Assembly: GCA_041581335.1 (NCBI GenBank)
Contig: JBFIDG010000080.1
Span: forward strand, 1-8,836
Length of the DNA: 8,836 nt
Direction: 5' to 3'
Source of the DNA: JBFGSX01 sp041581335
GTDB taxonomy: Archaea > Thermoplasmatota > E2 > JACPAO01 > JAHFTW01
In this document: positions 1-6,128 of the stretch, piece after piece
How the letters are laid out: each line of letters begins with the position of its first letter
How positions within the stretch are numbered: position 1 is the first letter of the stretch
Position numbers and translations under genes: made by a program
The notes under the pieces: model-generated
What the model saw: only the letters and a program-made list of their open reading frames with translations
The model's database searches: none
Told to the model about the DNA's origin: nothing

Positions 1-110
1 CAACGAACAAAGAGGGAGGAGACTCCGAGCGAAGCGGTCCTACTCAACGAACAAAGAGGGAGGAGACTCCGAGCGAAGCGGTCCTACTCAACGAACAAAA
101 AGGGAGGAGA
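1..110. repeat. 44-bp tandem repeat array, two full copies plus a partial third
   Basis: A 44-base unit beginning caacgaacaaag occupies 1-44 and is repeated without a mismatch at 45-88. A third, partial copy covers 89-110 (22 bases) with one change, g to a at its twelfth base. It then gives way to the purine-rich run that precedes the secY stop. The array touches the window edge, so its true copy number is unknown. Each full unit contains GCGAAGC (29-35 and 73-79) and, read on the minus strand, ends in a pyrimidine-rich run containing CTCTTTG. No reading frame runs through it, and there are no spacers. It lies directly downstream of secY. It could be a real intergenic array or an assembly artefact at a contig end. 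Confidence 0.9.
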
Positions 111-139
111 AAGGGAAAAGGTTGCTAGGCTAGAGCCTA
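97..139 (-). terminator. Probable terminator of secY: hairpin over the stop codon plus T-rich tracts
   Basis: On the minus strand TAGGC and GCCTA (126-139) form a perfect 5-bp stem around a 4-base loop, and the first TAG of the stem is the secY stop codon. The hairpin is followed downstream by TTTT (119-116), TTT (112-110) and TTTTT (101-97) separated by C-rich bases. Archaeal RNA polymerase stops at T-rich non-template tracts, with or without a hairpin, so the T-tracts are the stronger evidence. The same design follows rpl15. Confidence 0.6.
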
Positions 140-1753
140 CTCAGCGCCGAAGAAACCACGGAGCACAGGGTGCATCTCCATGGCCTGTTCCTTCGCGATC
201 TGCTCGTATGTGCGGATGAAGATACCCACACACAGCAGCAGACCGGTACCGGACGCATTACCGACCGTGCCCATCATGTCCGCACCAGCGGCCAGGATAC
301 CGACCGTGGCGCCACCGATGACCGTCAAGGTCGGGATGTAGCGGGCCAGAATCTTCTGCAGGACACGGGGGTCGCGGCGGAAGCCAGGGATCTGCATGCC
401 GGAGCGCTCGATCTGCTTGGCCACCGATTCGGGACCCATGTTCGTGGTCTCGACCCAGAACTTGGCGAACATGATGCTGCCACCGACGAAGAGCGTCATG
501 TAGACGACGATCTTGATCAGGATCTGCCAGGGCTCGTGACCGGAAGCGAAGCCGCCGTAACGGGCCGCATCGAACATCGGTAGGAACCAGTCACTCAGGC
601 CGTTGAAGGAACTGAGGTACCAGGCCCCACCTGCGACGGGCTGGAGGCTACCCGACCCAGCTTGGTAGGTACCGATCCACCATTGGTGGCCCAGGACCGG
701 GATCTTGCTGAAGAACGGGTGCTGCCAGAGAAGCAGGCTGAAGATGTTGATGTTGGCGATGAGCGCGGCCATCAAGATCACAGGGATGTTGCTGGCGTAG
801 ATCAGGCGGAGCGGGTAGCGGCCGCGGGCGCCGCGGACCTTGCCGTGGGCAAGGGGCAGCTCGATGCGGGTGCTCTCAGCGTACACCACGAACATGAAGA
901 TCGCGATGGTGCTGATGAAGGTCAGGATGGGGTTCGGGAACCCTTGACCTGCACCGATGAACATCTGCTCGAAACCGCCGCCATTGACCAGACTCCCTAG
1001 GCTTCGTTGACTGAAGACATAGATCGCCATGGGCAAGGTGCCGGCGGGCGGGTTGCTGACCGGGTCGTAGGGCTGGCCACCGATCGCGGGCATCCAGTTC
1101 AGGGTGCCTTGGAACAGCGCCTGGCTGACACCAGCGGCGATGAACAGCGAGATACCGGAACCGATACCCCACTTGCTGATCAGTTCGTCCATCAGGAACA
1201 CCACCAGCGCACCGAGGGCGAGCTGGATGATGATGAAGGCGCGGGCCCAGCCAAGGCCATCTGCGCCCGCGAGGGGCCAGTTGGCGTCGACGAACCATTG
1301 GGCGAACTGTCCATCGGGTTCGAGGAAACCGAACACTTGAGGGATGGCTTCGACGAAGATGAACAGGATGACCAACACCTTCTGGGTGCCTTGGTAGATC
1401 GCCTTGTCCTCGCTCTTGGAGAGATCGAGGTTGATGATCTTGGCACCCGTGAAGAGCTGCATGACGATGGAGCCGGTCACAATGGGACCGATACCTAGGT
1501 GCATGACAGTGCCGGAGGCACCGGCCAGGATGGCGCGGAAACCCTCGAAGATGTCGAGCTGGGTGGAACTCACGCCGAAGAGGGTGAGATTAGCGAGCGC
1601 GAAGTACAGGAGCAAACTTCCGGTGGTCCACAGGAGTTTGGTCTTGAACGAGACGTGTCCTTCCGGCTTTCGCACGGCTGGCCAGCGCTCGATGATCGGC
1701 TTAAGGGCGTAAAGGCGGCTCCGTGTCTCGGCCATATCGACACCGTAGTGCAT
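137..1753 (-). CDS. secY: Preprotein translocase subunit SecY (archaeal Sec61 alpha type)
   Basis: SecY is the pore of the Sec translocon in the cell membrane, working with SecE and Sec61-beta. The 538-residue frame shows ten membrane segments at roughly 41-60, 88-103, 125-143, 170-188, 200-217, 276-292, 322-343, 410-430, 472-492 and 501-514. A plug-like region lies near 74-90. The basic cytosolic loop at 296-318 and the loop at 433-471 are the usual ribosome-facing ones. The external loops after segments 5 (about 218-275) and 7 (344-409) are long, which makes the protein larger than the 430-490 residues common in archaea. Neither candidate start has a Shine-Dalgarno site. ATG at 1753 sits about 25 bases below a TATA-like box, fitting a leaderless message. 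ATG at 1735 (MAETRSRLYALKP) better matches the family N-terminus I remember. The gene is separated from rpl15 by 125 bases and appears to be transcribed on its own. Confidence 0.97.
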   Translation of the reverse strand: MHYGVDMAETRSRLYALKPIIERWPAVRKPEGHVSFKTKLLWTTGSLLLYFALANLTLFGVSSTQLDIFEGFRAILAGASGTVMHLGIGPIVTGSIVMQLFTGAKIINLDLSKSEDKAIYQGTQKVLVILFIFVEAIPQVFGFLEPDGQFAQWFVDANWPLAGADGLGWARAFIIIQLALGALVVFLMDELISKWGIGSGISLFIAAGVSQALFQGTLNWMPAIGGQPYDPVSNPPAGTLPMAIYVFSQRSLGSLVNGGGFEQMFIGAGQGFPNPILTFISTIAIFMFVVYAESTRIELPLAHGKVRGARGRYPLRLIYASNIPVILMAALIANINIFSLLLWQHPFFSKIPVLGHQWWIGTYQAGSGSLQPVAGGAWYLSSFNGLSDWFLPMFDAARYGGFASGHEPWQILIKIVVYMTLFVGGSIMFAKFWVETTNMGPESVAKQIERSGMQIPGFRRDPRVLQKILARYIPTLTVIGGATVGILAAGADMMGTVGNASGTGLLLCVGIFIRTYEQIAKEQAMEMHPVLRGFFGAE

Positions 1754-1772
1754 TCGCGCCCAGCCGGGTATG

Positions 1773-1782
1773 CCTATTAAGG
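1773..1782 (-). promoter_or_regulatory. Candidate TATA box for secY
   Basis: Minus-strand CCTTAATAGG stands out as an A/T-rich hexamer (TTAATA, 1780-1775) in GC-rich surroundings. Its centre is about 25 bases from ATG 1753, the usual archaeal TATA-to-start distance, so transcription may begin at the start codon itself. No clear BRE is visible. The preceding terminator-like element supports an independent promoter here. This is an inference from spacing and composition only. Confidence 0.5.
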
Positions 1783-1844
1783 GCTCCCAGCCGACCCTGT
1801 GGATCGACCCGTCGGCGCGTGGGGAAGGTTGAAAGGAATGAGGG

Positions 1845-1879
1845 GGAGGGAAAAGGGGAAAAGAACGCTAGAAAGCGCT
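1845..1879 (-). terminator. Probable terminator after rpl15
   Basis: Just past the rpl15 stop, minus-strand AGCGCT and AGCGTT (1879-1864) pair as a 6-bp stem with one G-U pair around loop TTCT. This is followed by CTTTTCCCCTTTTCCC (1863-1848), giving two TTTT tracts. The hairpin-at-stop plus TTTTCCC pattern repeats the one after secY. It marks the end of the fourteen-gene ribosomal block. A partial terminator allowing some read-through into secY is possible. Confidence 0.55.
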
Positions 1880-2289
1880 TATTCGACGAGCGCGACGCTG
1901 CCGCCGGCGGCCTCGATCTTGGCCACAGCGGAGTCAGTGGCCTTGGCCACCTTGACCGTCACTGCGGCGTCGATCTTGCCACTGCCGAGCAGCTTCGTGA
2001 AGCCAGCAGCGGTGAGGTCGATGTCGGTGCCGTCGAAGCGACCGAGGTCGCCGACGTTGATGGTGACATCAACTTCGCTGCGGCTCTTGCTCGTGAAGCC
2101 GGTGCGGCCCCAGGGGCGAGCAGCCAGGTGGGCGTGCTTGCCGCCGAGGACCTGCAGCTGCAGGAAGCGGTGCTTGTTGGCGCCCGCGCGACCGCGGCCA
2201 CCCTTCAGACCGGCGCCACGGCCGGCCTTCTTGCCGCGTCCGTGCGTCATCGAGCCGCGCATCTTCTTGGCCTTGCCACCTTTGGCCAT
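1879..2289 (-). CDS. rpl15: Large-subunit ribosomal protein L15 (uL15)
   Basis: L15 is a 23S-rRNA-binding protein of the large subunit. The 136-residue product starts MAKGGKAKKMRGSMTHGRGK, with the very basic, glycine-rich N-terminal tail (about 1-35) that threads into rRNA. A compact domain follows (about 60-136), containing SRSEVDVTINVGDL and ending in a small alpha/beta segment with AVAKIEAAGGSVALVE. It is slightly shorter than most archaeal L15 proteins. ATG at 2289 directly follows the TAG stop of rpl30. GGGAGG, nine bases before the start, lies within the last rpl30 codons. It is the last gene of the ribosomal block, with a terminator-like hairpin beginning at its own stop codon. Confidence 0.97.
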   Translation of the reverse strand: MAKGGKAKKMRGSMTHGRGKKAGRGAGLKGGRGRAGANKHRFLQLQVLGGKHAHLAARPWGRTGFTSKSRSEVDVTINVGDLGRFDGTDIDLTAAGFTKLLGSGKIDAAVTVKVAKATDSAVAKIEAAGGSVALVE

Positions 2290-2754
2290 CTAAATCATCC
2301 TCCCGACGAGGGAGTTGATCTCAGTGCCACGGTAGCCGAGCGCACCGCCAGCTTGGTAGGAGCGCTTGATGCCCTCCAGGCCTTTCTTGGCGGGGTGCAG
2401 GCGGAGCAGAGGCTTGACGTCGGCGAGTTCCTTGTACTGGATCTTGCCTTCGACGATGGCCGCAGCGAACTCAGCGATGGTGCTGTAGTCCGTGTGCTCG
2501 TTGATGTACGCGTCGGTGATGACCTTGTCACCCACGAGGCGGCCACGGTTGGTGATCGCTTCCGTGAGGATCTCGGCGTTGATCTCGCCCCAGGTCACGT
2601 AGTCCTTCGCCACCTGCAGCATGCCCTTCGTCGTCTCATTCTCGGGGAGAACGACGGCGTGGTTCACGCGGTTCAGGCGCATGTAGTGGAGCGTGTCCTT
2701 GATCTTGGGCTTGATGTTCAGCTTGCCGCGCAGGCGGATGATAGCGTAGGCCAT
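2290..2754 (-). CDS. rpl30: Large-subunit ribosomal protein L30 (uL30), long archaeal form
   Basis: L30 belongs to the large subunit. The product has 154 residues, matching the long archaeal/eukaryotic form rather than the bacterial protein of about 60. The core begins AYAIIRLRGKLNIKPKIKDT and continues LHYMRLNRVNHAVVLPE, the characteristic ferredoxin-like L30 fold. The archaeal C-terminal extension holds the RLHPAKKGLEGIKRSYQAGG region near 118-137. ATG at 2754 immediately follows the TAA of rps5 with no spacer. GAGGAGG in the last rps5 codons is its ribosome-binding site. The tight junctions on both sides predict coupled translation. Confidence 0.97.
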   Translation of the reverse strand: MAYAIIRLRGKLNIKPKIKDTLHYMRLNRVNHAVVLPENETTKGMLQVAKDYVTWGEINAEILTEAITNRGRLVGDKVITDAYINEHTDYSTIAEFAAAIVEGKIQYKELADVKPLLRLHPAKKGLEGIKRSYQAGGALGYRGTEINSLVGRMI

Positions 2755-3675
2755 TTAGGTCGCCTCCTCAGCATCGACTTCAGGTTGCTCGTCACGCTTG
2801 GTGGTGAGCATGGCGCCAGCGACGAACATCGTGCGCTCGGCCTGGGCACCGGTCATCTTGACCGTGTTCAGGTTCTCGAGCGCGGAGAAGAGCGCCTTGG
2901 CGTTGTTGGTCGTCGTGCGGGTCTGGCCGCGGGTGAAGACGTACGCGTCCTGCACACCTGCAAGGCCGAGGACACTGCGGGCGACCTTACCACCGACCAG
3001 GCCGGTCCCTTGCGGGGCGGGCTTGATGGTGACGTCGGTGCTGGCGCACTTTCCGTTCGTCCTGTAAGGGATGCTGGTCGCGAGGGCGCCTTCGCCGGAC
3101 TGCCAGGAGCCAGCGCCACGGCGCACTTCGATCATGTTGATCTTGGCGCGGTCGATAGCACGGCGGATGGTGGGGCCGACTTCCTTGCCCTTGGCTTGGC
3201 CAAGGCCGACGAAGCCGTCCTTGTTGCCCGTCACAGCGGTGATGGCGAAGCGGACACGGCGACCGGAGTCGGTCATGCGCTGGACCATGTTGATGTTCAG
3301 GACTTCGTCCTCGAGCTCCGGAAGGAGCGCGTCGACGATCTCGGGCTCGCGCAGGGGAAGGCCGGAGTTGATGGCCTCACCCATGGTGCGGATCTCGCCC
3401 TTCTTGACCATCTTGCCAAGGCGGGTCTTGGGTTCCCACGGCGGCGGGGCAGGCTTGTCGAAGCGCTTGCGTTGACCGGGGCCGCCACGAGGGCCGCCAC
3501 GGCCACCAGGGCCGCCGGGGCCGCGGGGGCCACCGGGACCGCGGGGACCGCCGGGGCCGCTAGGGCGACCGCCAGGGCCACCAGGGCCACGGGGAGCGCC
3601 GGAGCCGCCGCCACGAGGGCCGCGTCCGGGGGGGCGTGCTGCGCCGCCGGAGCCGGCGGCAGGTGCGTCACTCAT
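2755..3675 (-). CDS. rps5: Small-subunit ribosomal protein S5 (uS5) with Gly/Pro/Arg-rich N-terminal extension
   Basis: S5 sits near the mRNA entry site of the small subunit and affects decoding accuracy. The 306-residue product has an S5 N-terminal domain (about 117-185, with NMVQRMTDSGRRVRFAITAV and GLGQAKGKEVGPTIRRAI) and a C-terminal domain (about 198-272, with TIKPAPQGTGLVGG and LGLAGVQDAY). Residues 8-68 are an unusual low-complexity tail of GPGGPR-type repeats. The segment usually written RGCGSWECGC in archaeal S5 reads RGAGSWQSGE here (186-195), so its three cysteines are absent. I chose ATG 3675 because GAGGAGG lies nine bases upstream in the final rpl18 codons. The frame stays open upstream to 3717, but that stretch lies within rpl18 coding sequence. 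The start falls one base after the rpl18 stop. Confidence 0.97.
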   Translation of the reverse strand: MSDAPAAGSGGAARPPGRGPRGGGSGAPRGPGGPGGRPSGPGGPRGPGGPRGPGGPGGRGGPRGGPGQRKRFDKPAPPPWEPKTRLGKMVKKGEIRTMGEAINSGLPLREPEIVDALLPELEDEVLNINMVQRMTDSGRRVRFAITAVTGNKDGFVGLGQAKGKEVGPTIRRAIDRAKINMIEVRRGAGSWQSGEGALATSIPYRTNGKCASTDVTIKPAPQGTGLVGGKVARSVLGLAGVQDAYVFTRGQTRTTTNNAKALFSALENLNTVKMTGAQAERTMFVAGAMLTTKRDEQPEVDAEEAT

Positions 3676-3676
3676 T

Positions 3677-4204
3677 CTAGTCTTCCTCCTCGTTGTCCGA
3701 GTTAGCCGGGCTGGCACCGCCGATGGCGGCCCGCACGGCCTCGAAGTCCTTCTTCTGGTCGAGGAACTCGCCGGTCAGGCGGTCCTCGGTGGGGTAGATG
3801 TCTTCGCTGTGGGGCACTTCGACACCAGCGTCCACGATACCCTTGAGGGCGGCGAAGACCTTGGAGCCGCGCACGGGGGCGTGGCGACCGAGGTCGAGGA
3901 CGGCGTTGTCGATGCCTTCTGCGAGGGCGCGCTTGCCGGCCAGGAAGCCGGTCAAGTAGGCGGCAGGCGTGTTCTTGGCGCTGCCGGTCCAGCCGAGCTG
4001 CTTGAGCTCTTGACCGACGGCGGTCGCTTTGACCTCGTCGCCCGTCTCAGCCCAGTCAATGAACTGGACGATGACGTTGCCGGTCGTGCGGCGGACGACC
4101 ACGCGGGTCTCGCCGGACTTCAGCAGTCCGAGGCGGTTTCGGTAGTCGGTCTTGCCTTCACGGCGGCGGCGCATGGGCACACGGGTGCGGGGGCTGGACG
4201 CCAT
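3677..4204 (-). CDS. rpl18: Large-subunit ribosomal protein L18 (uL18)
   Basis: L18 binds 5S rRNA in the central protuberance, together with L5. The 175-residue protein has the family features: a basic N-terminus with RRRREGKTDYRNRL (about 12-25), the strand VVVRRTTGNVIVQFIDW (about 35-51), then TPAAYLTGFLAGKRAL and GRHAPVRGSKVFAALKGIVDAG in the second half. The C-terminus (SDNEEED) is acidic. Its GAG GAG G codons double as the SD site of rps5. ATG at 4204 shares its A with the TAA of rpl19e (a TAATG overlap), and GGAGGTG inside the last rpl19e codons serves as SD. Length is close to that of other archaeal L18 proteins. Confidence 0.97.
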   Translation of the reverse strand: MASSPRTRVPMRRRREGKTDYRNRLGLLKSGETRVVVRRTTGNVIVQFIDWAETGDEVKATAVGQELKQLGWTGSAKNTPAAYLTGFLAGKRALAEGIDNAVLDLGRHAPVRGSKVFAALKGIVDAGVEVPHSEDIYPTEDRLTGEFLDQKKDFEAVRAAIGGASPANSDNEEED

Positions 4205-4668
4205 TAGGACGACACCTCCTCACTCAGGGAACCTTCGGTGCGCATGTGGGCCAGCATGTGGGCACGGCTGCGGAATTGTCCGCCCTTGGCACGCATGTAG
4301 TACTCGCGGTAGATGTGGCGATCGATGGCATCGCTTTCGCGCAGGCCACGGAGCTCGTTGCGCAGGGCACGGATGAGAGCCATCCAGCGCTGCTTGCGGG
4401 GCAGACGCGCGTACTTGGCACCCTTGCGGCTACCAGGTCCGACGCGGCGACCCTTGGCTTTCTGGGCGTCCAGCTTGCGGCCACGGCCGCGGCTGACACC
4501 CTGCTTCTGGACCTTGGTGATGACCTTGCCAGCGACGAGTTTGCGGATGTCCGCGCGCGTCACGGCGGTGGCCACTTCGTCCCCACGGTCGGGGTCGATG
4601 CGGACACGGCTCTGGCCGCACTTCATGACCTCAGCGGCTAGGCGCTTCTGGTTGCGAAGATCGGCCAT
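4204..4668 (-). CDS. rpl19e: Large-subunit ribosomal protein L19e (eL19)
   Basis: L19e is an archaeal/eukaryotic large-subunit protein with no bacterial counterpart of this family. The 154-residue product begins MADLRNQKRLAAEVMKCGQS, the conserved N-terminal helical domain. A basic linker with SRGRGRKLDAQKAKGRRVGP (about 60-79) follows, then a long C-terminal helix with RWMALIRALRNELR and YREYYMRAKGGQFRS. Length and order are typical for the family. ATG at 4668 is one base after the rpl32e stop, with AGGAGGT in the final rpl32e codons (encoding RRS) as SD. The EEV near its own C-terminus encodes the SD of rpl18. Confidence 0.97.
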   Translation of the reverse strand: MADLRNQKRLAAEVMKCGQSRVRIDPDRGDEVATAVTRADIRKLVAGKVITKVQKQGVSRGRGRKLDAQKAKGRRVGPGSRKGAKYARLPRKQRWMALIRALRNELRGLRESDAIDRHIYREYYMRAKGGQFRSRAHMLAHMRTEGSLSEEVSS

Positions 4669-4669
4669 T

Positions 4670-5164
4670 CTAGGACCTCCTGTTCAGGATGCGGATACCG
4701 AGCTTGTCGGCTTCCTTCTCGATCAGTTCAGCCTTGCGACCACCGACCGTGCCACCCACGCGGGCAGCCTGGATCTTGGGGTCGACCTTGGCGAGGTCTT
4801 CGGGGCGGTGCACAAGCACTTCTTCGAAGCCCGACGGGTGCAGGCCACGGGCCGCGACGGGGCCGCGGAAACCGATGCTGACAACGTTGGGGCGGTACTT
4901 GAAGTGGCGGCGCATCTTGGAGTGGATACCCCGAGGCTTGCGCCATCCAGCGTTCTTGCCGCCCAGCTTCTTGTAGCGCCACCATTCTTGGCGGCGGAAG
5001 GTGGGTTGCTTGGCCTTCTTCTGGGCACGGAGCTCGAGGGCCTCGGTGGTCTCGGCGTCCAGCACAGGCTTCTGCTTGGGCTGCACGGCCTTCTCGACGA
5101 CCTTGACCTTCTCTTCCTTGACCTCAGTGGCTTCGGTGGCCTTGGCGGCCGTTTCCGGGCTCAT
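4670..5164 (-). CDS. rpl32e: Large-subunit ribosomal protein L32e (eL32) with Lys/Glu-rich N-terminal extension
   Basis: L32e is an archaeal/eukaryotic large-subunit protein. The conserved domain covers about residues 54-145: PTFRRQEWWRYKKLGG, then WRKPRGIHSKMRRHFKYRP, then VSIGFRGP and RGLHPSGFEEVLVH. The first 50 residues are a charged, low-complexity Lys/Glu/Ala/Val segment, so the protein has 164 residues rather than about 130. Extended L32e N-termini are known in some archaea such as haloarchaea, but I cannot say whether this one is related. ATG at 5164 overlaps the TGA of rpl6 as ATGA (5161-5164), and GGGAGG a few bases upstream is the SD. It ends one base before rpl19e. Confidence 0.96.
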   Translation of the reverse strand: MSPETAAKATEATEVKEEKVKVVEKAVQPKQKPVLDAETTEALELRAQKKAKQPTFRRQEWWRYKKLGGKNAGWRKPRGIHSKMRRHFKYRPNVVSIGFRGPVAARGLHPSGFEEVLVHRPEDLAKVDPKIQAARVGGTVGGRKAELIEKEADKLGIRILNRRS

Positions 5165-5718
5165 TCTTCGCCTCCCTTGTGGGTGATGTAGATACCGTCT
5201 TGGAACACACGGATGTCGCGGCCCTTGACGCGCGTCGCCTTCTCGATGTTGGCGGCGGTCTGACCGACGTGTCCCCGGTCGATGCCTTCCACAGTGACGT
5301 CGGCGCCCTTGACTTGGACCTTGACGTCAGCGTAGATGGTGGCCTTGCGCGGGTGGCGTTCGCCGAGGAAGTTCTCGATGACGAACGTGTTGCCCTGCAC
5401 GGCGGCCTTGATGGGGAAGTGGTTGTAGACCACTTTCAGGTTGTAGACCCAGCCCTGGGTGACACCGTGGAGCATGGCGCGGATGTGTGCGGCGTAGGTG
5501 CCGCAGATCGCCTTGTGCTCTCGGCGGGGGAGGTCTTTGTGCACGATAACCTGGCCGTCCTTGACGGTCACAGTGACGCCACGGTAGCGGAACCGGCGCT
5601 CCAAGGTGCCCTTGGGGCCCTTGATGACGGTGTGGTTCTCGTTGTCCGCGTGGTCGACCGTGACGGTGACGCCGTCCGGGATATCGATCTCGTGAGTGAT
5701 TTCAGGCAGGATGGGCAT
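5161..5718 (-). CDS. rpl6: Large-subunit ribosomal protein L6 (uL6)
   Basis: L6 lies near the factor-binding side of the large subunit. The 185-residue product shows two related L6 domains. The first is about 7-83 (EIDIPDGVTVTV, VIKGPKGTLERRF) and the second about 84-180 (LKVVYNHFPIKAAVQGNTF, IENFLGERHPRKA, and IYADVKVQVKGADVTVEGID). I place the start at ATG 5718 (MPILPEITHE) because AGGTGAT (5729-5723) sits just upstream at SD distance and archaeal L6 proteins usually begin close to this point. GTG at 5727, adding MII, has no SD. The gap to the rps8 stop is then nine bases. The C-terminal KGGEE codons supply the SD of rpl32e. Confidence 0.96.
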   Translation of the reverse strand: MPILPEITHEIDIPDGVTVTVDHADNENHTVIKGPKGTLERRFRYRGVTVTVKDGQVIVHKDLPRREHKAICGTYAAHIRAMLHGVTQGWVYNLKVVYNHFPIKAAVQGNTFVIENFLGERHPRKATIYADVKVQVKGADVTVEGIDRGHVGQTAANIEKATRVKGRDIRVFQDGIYITHKGGEE

Positions 5719-5722
5719 GATA

Positions 5723-5729
5723 ATCACCT
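5723..5729 (-). promoter_or_regulatory. Shine-Dalgarno site that fixes the rpl6 start
   Basis: Minus-strand AGGTGAT begins inside the rps8 stop codon (TAG) and ends four bases before ATG 5718. It supports that ATG over the GTG at 5727, which lies within the site itself and so cannot use it. Confidence 0.65.
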
Positions 5730-6117
5730 AGTAGACGTAGGCGAGCAAACGCCCGCCCGTGCCAACCTCCTTAGCTCGGTATTGGTCGATCACGCCGTGC
5801 GTCGTGCTCAGGATGAGACTCCCGAAGTCACGAGCAGGAAGGAAGCGGCTCTCCCATTGGTCGAAATCCGCTTTCTTGATGGCGTAGCGGGGCTTGATGA
5901 CACCGCAATTGTTGATGGTCCCGACCAGGCTGACCTTGTAAAGTCCGCCACGTCCGTCGTCTTCGTATTCGAAGGGACCGATGTAGCCCTGGTCTTGCAT
6001 GACCTTGAGCACGCGGCCAATCAGCTTGCTAGCCGGGGTGACCGTGGCTTCTTGCTTGCCCGCACGCTCCGCATTACGGAGGATGGTGAGGGCGTCTGCC
6101 AATGCGTCGTTTTGCAT
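5728..6117 (-). CDS. rps8: Small-subunit ribosomal protein S8 (uS8)
   Basis: S8 binds the central domain of 16S rRNA and is an early assembly protein. The 129-residue product has the expected N-terminal domain starting MQNDALADALTILRNAERAG. Archaeal-type segments INNCGVIKPRYAIKK (about 69-83) and ILSTTHGVIDQYRAKEVGTG (about 102-121) follow, ending GRLLAYVY, the signature rRNA-binding end of the family. ATG at 6117 follows the rps14 stop by 11 bases. The SD (GAGGTGAT) starts in the rps14 TGA stop codon. Length is normal for archaea. Confidence 0.97.
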   Translation of the reverse strand: MQNDALADALTILRNAERAGKQEATVTPASKLIGRVLKVMQDQGYIGPFEYEDDGRGGLYKVSLVGTINNCGVIKPRYAIKKADFDQWESRFLPARDFGSLILSTTHGVIDQYRAKEVGTGGRLLAYVY

Positions 6118-6128
6118 TTTAGATCACC

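Noticed and set aside
1..110. CRISPR array
   Set aside because: The 44-base copies abut directly with no spacers between them, and no cas gene is present. It is a simple tandem repeat.
1723..3705. Very long plus-strand open frame (about 660 codons)
   Set aside because: It runs opposite to secY, rpl15, rpl30 and rps5, all clearly real. It is Ala/Gly/Asp/Val-rich in the way antisense frames of GC-rich genes are, and shows no family features.
3676..3717. Extended S5 N-terminus from ATG 3717
   Set aside because: The added 14 codons lie wholly in the rpl18 end, and the strong SD is placed for ATG 3675.
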